A stretch of DNA of 64,000 bases, taken from positions 63,339-127,338 of the forward strand of contig NZ_JAKLJA010000014.1 of assembly GCF_022213065.1 (NCBI RefSeq), written 5' to 3'. Under the pieces are notes generated by a model that was not told the origin of the DNA, did no database searches, and saw only the letters and a list, made by a program, of their open reading frames with translations. The stretch comes from Paraburkholderia tagetis. GTDB taxonomy: Bacteria; Pseudomonadota; Gammaproteobacteria; Burkholderiales; Burkholderiaceae. Each line of letters starts with the position of its first letter. Positions within the stretch are counted from its first letter, which is position 1. Made by a program: the position numbers and the translations under genes. Below, in pieces: positions 8,248-18,752 of the stretch.

Positions 8248-8935
8248 GGCTGTGGTCGTGCGCGTGGCCGTCGCAGTGACCGTGGTCGTGGCCATGATCG
8301 TGGCCATGGTCATGGCCGCAAGCCGCGCCGTGGGCGTGATCGTCGTGACTGTGATCGTGCGCCTCCCCGTGACCATGCGAGTGATCGTGCGCATGGCCGT
8401 GATGCTCGTCGAACACGCGCTGCGCGAGCGCGTAGTCTTCCGCGAAGGTCTCGTCGTGGCCGTGGCGATGGCCGCCACCGCTGTGACCACTATAAGCGCC
8501 TGCTTCCGGTTGAAACGGCAGCTCCGCGCGCTCGACCTGCGCGCCGAGGCGCTTGAGCATGTCTTCGAGCACCGGGTCGGCTTCGAGCTTGAGTTCGTCG
8601 GCACCCACTTCCACGGGCGTATGGCGGTTGCCGAGGTGATACGCGGCGCGCGTGAGCGTGAGGCGCTCCGGCGCGCGCACGAGCAGCACGCTTTGCGGGG
8701 CGGCGATCACGCGCACGAGGCCGCCGTCGTTGTTGAGCGGCGCATCGGCGACCAGCACGTCGCCGTCGCGCAGCACCGTGCCGCGCGGCAGCACCACGCC
8801 CACTTCCTCGCCGGAATCGAGCGTGGCTGCGAAGCGGCTCTTGCAGCGCGCGTCATACGTAAGGGTGAGCGTGGCCGCGCGCTTGATCAGCACGGGCGCG
8901 ACCTTCGCGTTGAGTCGTTTGTCTATCGTGCGCAT
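8234..8935 (-). CDS. ureE: Urease nickel metallochaperone UreE with long His-rich tail
   Basis: 233 residues. The N-terminal and central domains match UreE, including AYHLGNRHTPVEV. From about residue 150 the protein is extremely His-rich (roughly 28 His in the last 85 residues, mostly HDH, HGH and HSH), which fits nickel storage and delivery. One Cys-containing HCDGH lies within the tail. The family varies widely in tail length and this one is long. The DNA coding the tail is itself repetitive. Confidence 0.96.
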   Translation of the reverse strand: MRTIDKRLNAKVAPVLIKRAATLTLTYDARCKSRFAATLDSGEEVGVVLPRGTVLRDGDVLVADAPLNNDGGLVRVIAAPQSVLLVRAPERLTLTRAAYHLGNRHTPVEVGADELKLEADPVLEDMLKRLGAQVERAELPFQPEAGAYSGHSGGGHRHGHDETFAEDYALAQRVFDEHHGHAHDHSHGHGEAHDHSHDDHAHGAACGHDHGHDHGHDHGHCDGHAHDHSHEHR

Positions 8936-8971
8936 GTCAGTACTCGCTCGCCGCGCGGGGAGCGTTTCATT

Positions 8972-10690
<1,719 letters not shown>

Positions 10691-10730
10691 ATCGGAATCC
10701 TGATGAATTCGGGGGCGGGCGCGGCGCCGC

Positions 10731-11036
10731 TCAGAGCGGGCCCATCACCTTGCCGTTGAAGCCGTAGACGGCACGCTCGCCCGCGAACGCGACCAGCTCG
10801 ACGGTGCGCTCCTGGCCGGGCTCGAAGCGCACGGCGGTGCCCGCCGCAATGTTCAGGCGAAAGCCGCGCGCGGCCTCGCGCTCGAACGAAAGCGCCTCGT
10901 TGACTTCGTAGAAATGATAGTGCGAGCCGACCTGCACGGGGCGGTCGCCCGTGTTCGCGACCGTCACGGTCACGGTTTCGCGGCCTGCGTTGAGCTCGAT
11001 TTCGCCATCGTCGATCAGCATTTCGCCGGGGATCAT
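10731..11036 (-). CDS. ureB: Urease subunit beta
   Basis: This structural subunit of urease has 101 residues from ATG 11036. It contains the conserved IPGEM start and GSHYHFYEVNEAL core, and ends in GFNGKVMGPL. An in-frame GTG at 11045 would add three residues. ATG is preferred because AAGGTG sits 6 bases upstream and the resulting length equals the family norm. It lies between ureA and ureC. Confidence 0.96.
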   Translation of the reverse strand: MIPGEMLIDDGEIELNAGRETVTVTVANTGDRPVQVGSHYHFYEVNEALSFEREAARGFRLNIAAGTAVRFEPGQERTVELVAFAGERAVYGFNGKVMGPL

Positions 11037-11050
11037 GGGCGGCACCTTAA

Positions 11051-11073
11051 GGAATCCAGGGAATCTCGGGAAT

Positions 11074-11086
<13 letters not shown>
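11051..11086. repeat. 9-bp tandem array across the ureA stop codon
   Basis: Four 9-bp units of the form GGAATCnnn lie head to tail across the ureA stop codon and into the ureA-ureB spacer. Because the unit is a multiple of three, gain or loss of units would shift the stop position without changing the upstream frame. Confidence 0.75.
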
Positions 11087-11376
<290 letters not shown>

Positions 11377-11663
11377 CGTTTTTAGTGGGTTGGGGGGCTA
11401 TCCGTGGGCGTCCAGCCGTGGGCGCGCGAGCCGGGCCCGATCGTGCGTTGATTCAGCTTACGGGAGCGAGGTTACGGACAGCTTGCAAACCCAGGCGCCG
11501 GGCGCGCCTGATGATGGAAATGGGCTGCAAGGTATGTGCCAGGTATGTCCCAACCAGGCGGCAATATGAAAGCGCCGTTTGTGTGTGGCGCGGTAGACGA
11601 CGATGCGCAGCGATGAAGCACGCGCGCGCCGATCTGGTGCACGGGAGTTCGGTTCGAGCGGCT
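11377..11663. other. Spacer between ureD and ureA
   Basis: 287 bp without a supported gene. The spacing is unusual for this otherwise tight operon and may hold a second promoter for ureABCEFG. No clear promoter motif or terminator hairpin was recognised. Confidence 0.4.
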
Positions 11664-12566
11664 TCAGGTCGTCCAGAGACGCAGCGGCGCGGCCTTCACG
11701 CCGTGCACGATGGGCCGCAACTGCGTCCAGCATTGCGTGAGCGTCCGTTGCAGCGGCTCCATCGAGCGCGCGATGACGCGCACCAGCAGCACGCCCGGCG
11801 CAACGCAGGTCGCGCCCGCGCGCAGGGCGTCGTCGAAGGGAAGCGTGAGCGCGAGGTCTTGCGCGAGCGCCTCGTCGCAGGCCGGGCCAACGGCCCACAG
11901 CATGCCGAATGCCGGATAGCCCGCGAGGCCTTGCGGCGCGTCGCGCAGCGGATCGGCGGCATCCATCAGGGCGCGCTCGAACCAGAGAAGCGGTTCATCC
12001 GCGCCGGGTGCGGCGGCGCGCACGACCCTTGTTAGCGAGCGCACCATGCCGGCCGACCAGCGTTCGCCGGCCGCCTGGCGGCCGAGTTGCACGGCGTCCC
12101 AGCCGATGGCCGTCGCGCTTTCGGCGAGCGTGAGCGAGAAGTCGAGTTCGGCGTGCGCGTGATCGAAGACAAGATTGTTCTGCGGCAGCCAGTCGAGCCG
12201 CGCGCCCGCGCCCACGCGCAGCCTGATGCGCTGGCGCGCCACGCGGCCGTTGGACTTGTACCACTTGGTGGCGCCCGGCGTGGTGAGCACCGCATGGGCG
12301 CCGTCACCGACACTCACGTCGATATCGAGCCGGTCGCCGCCCGCGATGCCTGCGGGCGGATGCACGATCACCGCGTGACAGATCGCATCGCCTTCGGGAT
12401 AGAGCGGTCGTTGCACGCGCAACGGCCCGACGTGCAGCCGATGCTTGAGCGTCGTGCGCTGGCCGTGGCGCTCGAAGCCGAGTTCGAGCTTCGCGGCCCA
12501 CTCCTGGTGAACCGGGTTGCGCAAGGGGATGCTGGCAAGCGCGGCGTGATCTTCGTGAAGCGACAT
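11664..12566 (-). CDS. ureD: Urease accessory protein UreD
   Basis: 300 residues. UreD is the scaffold that recruits UreF and UreG to apo-urease. Family-typical segments include the middle VHPPAGIAGGDRLDIDV, TTPGATKWYKS and LPQNNLVFDHAHAELD. It is the first gene of the ure operon, which is the usual beta-proteobacterial order D-A-B-C-E-F-G. It starts 45 bp after the rhodanese stop, so co-transcription with that gene is possible. Confidence 0.95.
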   Translation of the reverse strand: MSLHEDHAALASIPLRNPVHQEWAAKLELGFERHGQRTTLKHRLHVGPLRVQRPLYPEGDAICHAVIVHPPAGIAGGDRLDIDVSVGDGAHAVLTTPGATKWYKSNGRVARQRIRLRVGAGARLDWLPQNNLVFDHAHAELDFSLTLAESATAIGWDAVQLGRQAAGERWSAGMVRSLTRVVRAAAPGADEPLLWFERALMDAADPLRDAPQGLAGYPAFGMLWAVGPACDEALAQDLALTLPFDDALRAGATCVAPGVLLVRVIARSMEPLQRTLTQCWTQLRPIVHGVKAAPLRLWTT

Positions 12567-12611
12567 GCTGGAAATGGGGGCGGGTGGGCAGCCTGCTGCC
12601 GCGCACGGCGA

Positions 12612-12935
12612 TCAGTACGTGGGGACCTTCGGGTCGACCTGGCGCGACCAGGCGTCGATGCCGCCTTGGAGGTTGAACACCTTCGTGAAGCCGCGCGATT
12701 CGAGGAACATCGCGACCTGGGCACTGCGCGCGCCGTGGTGGCAGACGCAGACGATCTGCGCTTCGTCGTCCAGTTCTTCGCTGCGCGCCGGAATCTGGGC
12801 CATCGGAATCGAGACGCTGCCGGCGATATTGGCGGTCTGGATTTCCCACGGCTCGCGCACGTCGAGGAGCACGGGGGCCTCGCGCGAGGTGTCGGCGAGC
12901 CATTCGGCGAGGGCGGGGGCGGTCAGATTCTGCAT
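12612..12935 (-). CDS. Single-domain rhodanese-like sulfurtransferase
   Basis: 107 residues from ATG 12935. It is a single rhodanese fold with the N-terminal VLLDVREPWE motif and an active-site loop CHHGARS, with the catalytic Cys at residue 65. Proteins of this type (GlpE/PspE class) transfer sulfane sulfur to acceptors. It lies between a Pcm-like methyltransferase and the urease operon on the same strand. The physiological acceptor cannot be deduced. Confidence 0.9.
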   Translation of the reverse strand: MQNLTAPALAEWLADTSREAPVLLDVREPWEIQTANIAGSVSIPMAQIPARSEELDDEAQIVCVCHHGARSAQVAMFLESRGFTKVFNLQGGIDAWSRQVDPKVPTY

Positions 12936-12995
12936 GTGAGACTCGGTCGTTGAAATAAAACGAGCCACCAGAGCGGCTCGCCAGAAACAATAAGT

Positions 12996-13649
12996 TTAGA
13001 ACTTGAAGCGCGAGGGCTGCACCGCGTTTTCGAGCGCCTCGACATACGTTTCGAACACGCTTGCGATGCGGTATTGCTTCTCGTCCATGCGCGTGATGAT
13101 CTGCGCTTCCATGACGGGTGCGCCGCCGACGAAAGCGGCCAGACGCCCGCCCACCTTCAGTTGTTCGAGCAGTTCCTGCGGCACCACCGGCAGGCCGCCC
13201 GAGACGCAGATCACGTCGTAGGGCGCATTCGCGGCCCAGCCGCGCGAGCCGTCGCCCTGCACGACTTCGGCGTTCAGCACGCCGTTCTTGACGAAGTTGG
13301 CGCGCGCGAAGTCGGCGAGTTCCGTGTCGATCTCCACGGTGAGCACCTTCTGCGCGCGATGCGCCAGCAGCGCCGCCATGTAGCCCGAACCCGCGCCGAT
13401 CTCCAGCACGCTCTCGTGCTTTTTCACCGCGAGTTCCTGCAGCACGCGCGCTTCGACGCGCGGCGCCAGCATGTGCCGGTCGTTGGGGAGCGGCAGTTCG
13501 AGGTCGGCGAACGCGAGATCGACATAGGCCGCAGGGACGAAGTGCTCTCGCTTGACGATAGAAAGCAGGTTCAGAACGTCCTGGTCGAGTACTTCCCAGG
13601 GGCGGATCTGCTGTTCGATCATGTTGAAACGCGCTTGTTCGATGTTCAT
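12996..13649 (-). CDS. Pcm-like protein-L-isoaspartate methyltransferase family protein
   Basis: 217 residues. It is a class I SAM-dependent methyltransferase with motif I VLEIGAGSGY at 81-90 and the Pcm-type N-terminal region (MIEQQIRPWEV, FVPAAYVDLAFAD). It resembles isoaspartyl methyltransferases that repair damaged aspartyl residues, but it belongs to a divergent subgroup in which the repair activity is not guaranteed. It lies immediately upstream of the rhodanese gene, 60 bp away. The upstream 250 bp separate it from the divergent lacI-type gene. Confidence 0.85.
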   Translation of the reverse strand: MNIEQARFNMIEQQIRPWEVLDQDVLNLLSIVKREHFVPAAYVDLAFADLELPLPNDRHMLAPRVEARVLQELAVKKHESVLEIGAGSGYMAALLAHRAQKVLTVEIDTELADFARANFVKNGVLNAEVVQGDGSRGWAANAPYDVICVSGGLPVVPQELLEQLKVGGRLAAFVGGAPVMEAQIITRMDEKQYRIASVFETYVEALENAVQPSRFKF

Positions 13650-13858
13650 GGTGACTCGGCGTTATGGTTCGGATTCTGTGCGAACGGCCCGGCCCCGGAC
13701 ATGCAGTGAACGTGGCGCTGAAAACGGTGCCAGGCAATCGCGAGATTGTACCAAAGGGCTTTCGCGGCGCGCCTTGCCGACGGCGATGGAAAGACACAGG
13801 CGGATCAGTATTTGTCCTGGCTACCGGCGCCTTGAAGTTTGGCGCGATCCGAACCAAG

Positions 13859-13876
13859 AATGTAATCGATTACATT
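13859..13876. promoter_or_regulatory. 18-bp perfect palindromic operator of the LacI-type regulator
   Basis: The sequence AATGTAATCGATTACATT is a perfect palindrome ending 19 bp before the regulator start. A central CG flanked by symmetrical A/T-rich arms is typical of LacI-family operators. Its position fits autoregulation and control of the whole downstream sugar operon. Confidence 0.8.
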
Positions 13877-13895
13877 TTCTGACGGACGACGTGCG

Positions 13896-15026
13896 ATGCC
13901 CGCTCAGCCGCACCCTGAATCCGCAAGCCGGGCTGAGGTCGATGAAGCCGATAAAGCCGACAAAGGCGATGAAGCCGGTAAGGACAAACCGGGCGGCGCA
14001 CGCGGCGTGGCCACGGCGCACGGCGGCTCGATTGCGGCGGTGGCCCGGCGCGCGGGCGTGTCGGTTGCGACCGTCTCGCGCGTGCTCAACGGCCATGCCA
14101 ACGTGCGGCCGGCCACCCGCGCGCGCGTGCTGGCCGAGGTCGAGTCGAGCGGCTATCGCGTGAACGAGCTCGCGCGCAATCTGCGCACGGCGGAAAGCCG
14201 CCTGCTGCTGACGATGGTGCCGGACTTCGGCAATCCGTTTTATGCCGAGATCGTGCGCGGCATCGACAGCGTCGCGCGTCGGGCCGGCTATTTCATGCTG
14301 CTATGCGACACGGGCGCGGATGCCGGCCGCGAGCGCAGCTATTTCGACCTGCTGCGCCGCCACCGCGCGGATGGCGCGATCTGTCTCGACCCGGCCACGG
14401 TCCAGCAGGCCAACCGGATGATGGCCGACGAATCGCAGGCGCTGCCGTGGGTCGCCTGCTGCGAGTTCGATCCGGCCGTGGGCGTGCCGTATGTCGGCAT
14501 CGACAATTTCCGGGCCGCGCGCGACGCGGTGCGGCATCTGATCGCGAGCGGGCGCCGCCGCATCGCGCTCATCAATTCCGACGACCACTATCTCTACGCG
14601 CAGCAGCGCCGCGACGGCTATCTGGCGGCGCTCGCCGAAGCCGGCATCGAAATGCGCGACGCGTGGCGCGTGAACGTGAATTGCCTCGACTACGAGGCGG
14701 GCGCCCAGGCCGCCGCCGCGCTGATGCGCCTGAGCCGCGAGGCGGCGCCCGACGCCATCTTCGCGGTCTCGGACACGCTCGCGGTGGGCGTGCTCAACGG
14801 CTTGCGCGGCGCGCGCTCGCGCGTGCCCGAGGACGTCGCCGTGGTGGGCTTCGACGACATCGCGCTCGCGGCGCAGGTGGATCCGCCGCTCACGACCGTC
14901 GCGCAGCCGATGCGCGAACTGGGTGAGACCGCGGCGCGCCTGTTGCTGCGGCGGCTCGCCGATCCGCAGGCGCAGGTGCCAGGCGTGCTGTTGCCGCATC
15001 GGCTGGTCATCCGGCAAAGCGCGTGA
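13896..15026 (+). CDS. LacI-family transcriptional regulator
   Basis: 376 residues. A helix-turn-helix lies at about 45-65 (IAAVARRAGVSVATVSRVLN), followed by the hinge region and a periplasmic-binding-like effector domain from about 100 (LLTMVPDFGNPFYAEIVRG; VVGFDDIALA near the end). The first 43 residues are an unusual charged, low-complexity extension rich in Asp, Lys and Ala, coded by imperfect DNA repeats. The gene follows a perfect palindrome and is the first gene of a sugar transport and catabolism operon. The effector is unknown. Confidence 0.93.
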   Translation: MPAQPHPESASRAEVDEADKADKGDEAGKDKPGGARGVATAHGGSIAAVARRAGVSVATVSRVLNGHANVRPATRARVLAEVESSGYRVNELARNLRTAESRLLLTMVPDFGNPFYAEIVRGIDSVARRAGYFMLLCDTGADAGRERSYFDLLRRHRADGAICLDPATVQQANRMMADESQALPWVACCEFDPAVGVPYVGIDNFRAARDAVRHLIASGRRRIALINSDDHYLYAQQRRDGYLAALAEAGIEMRDAWRVNVNCLDYEAGAQAAAALMRLSREAAPDAIFAVSDTLAVGVLNGLRGARSRVPEDVAVVGFDDIALAAQVDPPLTTVAQPMRELGETAARLLLRRLADPQAQVPGVLLPHRLVIRQSA

Positions 15027-15086
15027 GCGCCGGGCGACCGAGGCCAGAACGGAGCCAGGATAAAACACGAGGAGGAGCGGTCGGCC

Positions 15087-16574
15087 ATGAGCGTCGCGGT
15101 GCGATTCAACGACATCCGCAAGGACTTCGGCCCCGTGCGCGTGCTGCACGGCGTCACCTTCGAGCTTGCGCCCGGGCGCATTCACGGGCTGCTCGGCGAG
15201 AACGGCGCGGGCAAGTCCACGCTCATGAAGATTCTCGCGGGCTATGAGCGCGCGAGCGCCGGCGAGATGCTCGTGGATGGGCGTGCGTGCAGCTTCGGCG
15301 GTTCGCGCGAGGCGGAGGCCGCGGGCATCGTGCTGATCCATCAGGAATTCAATCTTGCCGAGCATCTGACGATCGCCCAGAACATCTTTCTCGGTCATGA
15401 GAAAAAGCGCGGCCTGTTTGTGGACGACACCGCAATGCGCCGCGAAGCGCGCGCACTGCTCGCGCAGGTCGGGCTTGCGCGCGGGCCCGATACGCCGGTG
15501 CGCGAGTTGATCGTCGCGGAAAAGCAGTTGGTGGAGATTGCGAAGGCGTTGTCGCGGCACGCGCGGTTGTTGATCATGGACGAGCCCACCGCGACGCTCA
15601 CGCCCGCCGAAACCGCGCGCCTTTTTGCGCTGATGACGAGGCTGCGCGCGGACGGCACGACGATCGTCTACATCTCGCACAAGCTCGACGAAGTCGAGCA
15701 CATCACCGACGACGTCATCGTGATGCGCGACGGCCGCTTCGTCGCGGCGAGCGCGACGGCGGGGCTCGCGCGTCAGCAGATGGCGAACCTGATGGTGGGA
15801 CGCGAGCTCTCCGACATGTTCCCGGAGAAGACGCCCGCGCCCGCCGACGCGCCCGTCGCGCTGCGCGTGAGCGGCCTCGCGGTTCCGGGCTGGGTCGAGG
15901 ACCTGAGCTTCGAGGTGCGCGCGGGCGAGATTCTCGGTTTCGCGGGGCTCGTGGGCGCGGGGCGCAGCGAGGCGTTCGAGGCGATCGTGGGCCTGCGCGA
16001 GAAGCGCGCGGGGACGATCTCGGTCGACGGGCGCGAGGTGGTGTTCCGGCATGCCCGCGACGCCGTGCGCCACGGCATCACGTATCTGAGCGAGGACCGC
16101 AAGGGCCGCGGCCTGCATCTGGACCTGAGCCTGCAAGACAACCTCACGCTGATGACGCTCGAGCGCTACGGCCGCCCGCTCATCGATCTCAAGGCGGGCC
16201 GGCGCGCGCTGGAAGCGGCCGTGCGCGAATTCGGCATCCGCACGGGCGACCTCTCCAGCCGCGCGCGCATGCTCTCCGGCGGCAATCAGCAAAAGCTCGC
16301 GCTCGCCAAATTCCTGCAGCCCGACCCGCGCGTGATCGTGCTCGACGAGCCCACGCGCGGCGTGGATATCGGCGCCAAACGCGACATCTATTTCCTGATC
16401 CAGCGGCTCGCGGCCTCGGGGCGCGCGGTGATCGTGATTTCGTCCGAGCTCATCGAATTGATCGGACTCGCGCATCGTGTCGTCGTGATGCGCGCGGGCC
16501 GGCTCGCCGCCACGCTCACAGAGACGCAACTGAACGAAGAGGAGCTTATCGCTCATGCAACCGGCACCCACTGA
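15087..16574 (+). CDS. Sugar ABC transporter ATP-binding protein (two nucleotide-binding domains)
   Basis: 495 residues, in the RbsA/MglA/XylG class. Domain 1 has Walker A GENGAGKST and Walker B LLIMDEPTA, but its signature is degenerate (IVAEKQ). Domain 2 has the degenerate Walker A GLVGAGRSE common in this class and a good LSGGNQQK signature followed by VIVLDEPTRGVD. It would energise import of a monosaccharide or polyol. The start is preceded by a GGAGGAG ribosome site. It overlaps the permease gene by 20 bp. Confidence 0.95.
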   Translation: MSVAVRFNDIRKDFGPVRVLHGVTFELAPGRIHGLLGENGAGKSTLMKILAGYERASAGEMLVDGRACSFGGSREAEAAGIVLIHQEFNLAEHLTIAQNIFLGHEKKRGLFVDDTAMRREARALLAQVGLARGPDTPVRELIVAEKQLVEIAKALSRHARLLIMDEPTATLTPAETARLFALMTRLRADGTTIVYISHKLDEVEHITDDVIVMRDGRFVAASATAGLARQQMANLMVGRELSDMFPEKTPAPADAPVALRVSGLAVPGWVEDLSFEVRAGEILGFAGLVGAGRSEAFEAIVGLREKRAGTISVDGREVVFRHARDAVRHGITYLSEDRKGRGLHLDLSLQDNLTLMTLERYGRPLIDLKAGRRALEAAVREFGIRTGDLSSRARMLSGGNQQKLALAKFLQPDPRVIVLDEPTRGVDIGAKRDIYFLIQRLAASGRAVIVISSELIELIGLAHRVVVMRAGRLAATLTETQLNEEELIAHATGTH

Positions 16575-17580
16575 GGCCGCGCACCCGCACGGGCGCGCCC
16601 GGCGCCTCGCCGCGCTCGCACACCGGCTCGCGGGCGTGGGCCCGCTCATCGGCCTGATCGCGCTGTGCGTGCTCGGCACGCTGCTCAACCGCGACTTCGC
16701 CACCGTCGACAATCTGCTCAACGTGCTCACGCGCACATCGTTCATCGGCATCATTTCGGTGGGCATGACTTTCGTGATCATCTCGGGCGGCATCGATCTT
16801 TCGGTCGGCTCGATGGCCGCGCTCATTGCCGGCGTGGTGATCTGGACGATGAACACGCTCGCGGCGGGCGTGGGTGGCCACGCATTGCCGCCGCTTGCCA
16901 TCGTCGCGATCGGCATGGCGATTGCGCTCGCGCTCGGCGCGCTGTTCGGGCTCGCGCACGGCTTGCTGATCACGCGCGGACGCATCGAGCCGTTCATCGT
17001 CACGCTCGGCACGCTGGGCATCTTCCGCTCGGTGCTCACGTGGCTCGCCGACGGCGGCGCGCTCACGCTGCAGAACAATCTCGCCGATCTCTACGGGCCG
17101 GTCTATTACGCGAGCCTCTTCGGCGTGCCGGTGCCCGTGTGGGTGTTCGCGCTCACCGCGCTGGGCGGCGCGCTCATGCTCAATCGCACGGCGTTCGGGC
17201 GCCATGTGCAGGCGATCGGTTCGAACGAGCAGGTGGCGCGTTACGCGGCCATCCGCGTCGATCGCGTGAAGTGCGCGACTTACGTGCTGGTGGGCATGTG
17301 CGTGGGCGTGGCAACCGTGCTCTACGTGCCGCGCCTCGGCTCCGCCACGCCGACGACCGGCTTGCTGTGGGAGCTGGAGGCCATCGCGGCCGTGGTGGTG
17401 GGCGGCACCGCGCTCAAGGGCGGCGAAGGCCGCGTGGCCGGCACCGTGGTGGGGGCGGTGCTGCTCTCGGTCATCGCGAATATTCTCAATCTCACGAGCA
17501 TCATCAGCGTGTATCTCAATGCGGCGGTGCAGGGTGTGGCGATCATCGCCGTGGCGTTCTTGCAGCGCGGCAGGCGGTGA
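16555..17580 (+). CDS. Sugar ABC transporter permease (RbsC type)
   Basis: 341 residues with about ten hydrophobic segments. It has the family motif GGIDLSVGSMAAL and the cytoplasmic loop region ALKGGEGRVAGTVVGA, both typical of ribose/xylose/inositol-type permeases. It is the membrane partner of the preceding ATPase, with which it overlaps, and of the binding protein encoded 121 bp downstream. Confidence 0.95.
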   Translation: MQPAPTEAAHPHGRARRLAALAHRLAGVGPLIGLIALCVLGTLLNRDFATVDNLLNVLTRTSFIGIISVGMTFVIISGGIDLSVGSMAALIAGVVIWTMNTLAAGVGGHALPPLAIVAIGMAIALALGALFGLAHGLLITRGRIEPFIVTLGTLGIFRSVLTWLADGGALTLQNNLADLYGPVYYASLFGVPVPVWVFALTALGGALMLNRTAFGRHVQAIGSNEQVARYAAIRVDRVKCATYVLVGMCVGVATVLYVPRLGSATPTTGLLWELEAIAAVVVGGTALKGGEGRVAGTVVGAVLLSVIANILNLTSIISVYLNAAVQGVAIIAVAFLQRGRR

Positions 17581-17701
17581 AGCAAATTGATCCGGATTTC
17601 GAAATTATTGCCGGGGCATCGGCAAGTTGGCGTTTGAATGGCGGAAGGAGGCAGCACTTTCACACCGACGCTCGCGTGAGCGCACATGAGGAGACGGCAA
17701 C

Positions 17702-18691
17702 ATGAATAAAGCGATTCGTGCAATTCGCAGGGCACGCAGCTTGTGCGGGGCGGGCGCGCTGGCGCTCGGCATGGCGGCGGCATTGGGCGCCCCGAGCGCG
17801 CAGGCGCAGGAGAAAGTCACGCTGGGCGTGGCGATTCCCACCGCCGACCACGGCTTCACGGGCGGCATCGTCTGGTGGGCGAACGAAGCGAAGAAGGAAC
17901 TGGAAAAGGCGCATCCGGACCTGAAGATCATCGTCAAGACCGCCGCCAATGCGCCCGATCAGGCCAACCAGTTGCAGGACCTCGTGACCGTCAACAAGAT
18001 CAACGCGCTCGTGATCTTCCCGTTCGAATCGGCGTCGCTCACGCAGCCGGTGGCGCAGGTGAAGAAAAAGGGTGTCTACGTGACGGTGGTGGACCGCGGC
18101 CTCACCGATACGAGTGCGCAGGACGCCTATGTGGCCGGCGACAACACCGCGTTCGGCAAGATTCCCGCCGAATATCTCGCGAAGCAGTTGAACGGCAAGG
18201 GCGACATCGTCGCGCTGCGCGGCATTCCCACGACGCTCGACAACGAGCGCTGGACGGCCTTCACGTCGGTGCTCAAGAACGATCCCGGCATCAAGATCCT
18301 CGACGCGAAGTACGCGAACTGGAACCGCGACGACGCGTTTCGCACGATGCAGGACTTTCTCACGCGCTTCAAGCATATCGACGCGGTCTGGGCCGCCGAC
18401 GACGACATGGCCGTGGGCGTGCTCAAGGCCATCGACCAGGCCAGGCGCAGCGACATCAAGATCGTGTTCGGCGGCGCGGGATCGAAGGACATGGTCAAGC
18501 GCGTGATGGACGGCGACGCGCACATCAAGGCCGACGTGTCGTATTCGCCCAAGTTCATCTACGACGCGATCAAGCTCACGGCCGAGGCACGCTTGCAGGG
18601 CAAGTCGCTGCCGCCCACGACGATCATTCCTTCGGTGCTCATCACGAAGGAGAACGCGAAGCAGTTCTACTTCCCCGACTCGCCGTTCTGA
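17702..18691 (+). CDS. Periplasmic sugar-binding protein of the ABC importer
   Basis: 329 residues with a Sec signal peptide ending near residue 35 (SAQA). The mature part is a periplasmic-binding-protein type 1 sugar-binding fold (LGVAIPTADHGFTGGIVWW, DLVTVNKINALVIFPFES, AADDDMAVGVLKAID). A GAGGAGA ribosome site precedes the ATG. It has the size and topology of ribose-, xylose- or inositol-binding proteins. The ligand cannot be inferred by eye. Confidence 0.94.
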   Translation: MNKAIRAIRRARSLCGAGALALGMAAALGAPSAQAQEKVTLGVAIPTADHGFTGGIVWWANEAKKELEKAHPDLKIIVKTAANAPDQANQLQDLVTVNKINALVIFPFESASLTQPVAQVKKKGVYVTVVDRGLTDTSAQDAYVAGDNTAFGKIPAEYLAKQLNGKGDIVALRGIPTTLDNERWTAFTSVLKNDPGIKILDAKYANWNRDDAFRTMQDFLTRFKHIDAVWAADDDMAVGVLKAIDQARRSDIKIVFGGAGSKDMVKRVMDGDAHIKADVSYSPKFIYDAIKLTAEARLQGKSLPPTTIIPSVLITKENAKQFYFPDSPF

Positions 18692-18752
18692 GCGCGGGCC
18701 GACGAGACGACGGACCGACGGGACAACGAGACGACGAAAAGGGGACGTGGCG

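Noticed and set aside
14301..17078. Long minus-strand open frame (about 925 codons) over the LacI and ABC ATPase genes
   Set aside because: It is antisense to lacI-type and transporter genes and has the base composition of a shadow frame, with no recognisable motif.
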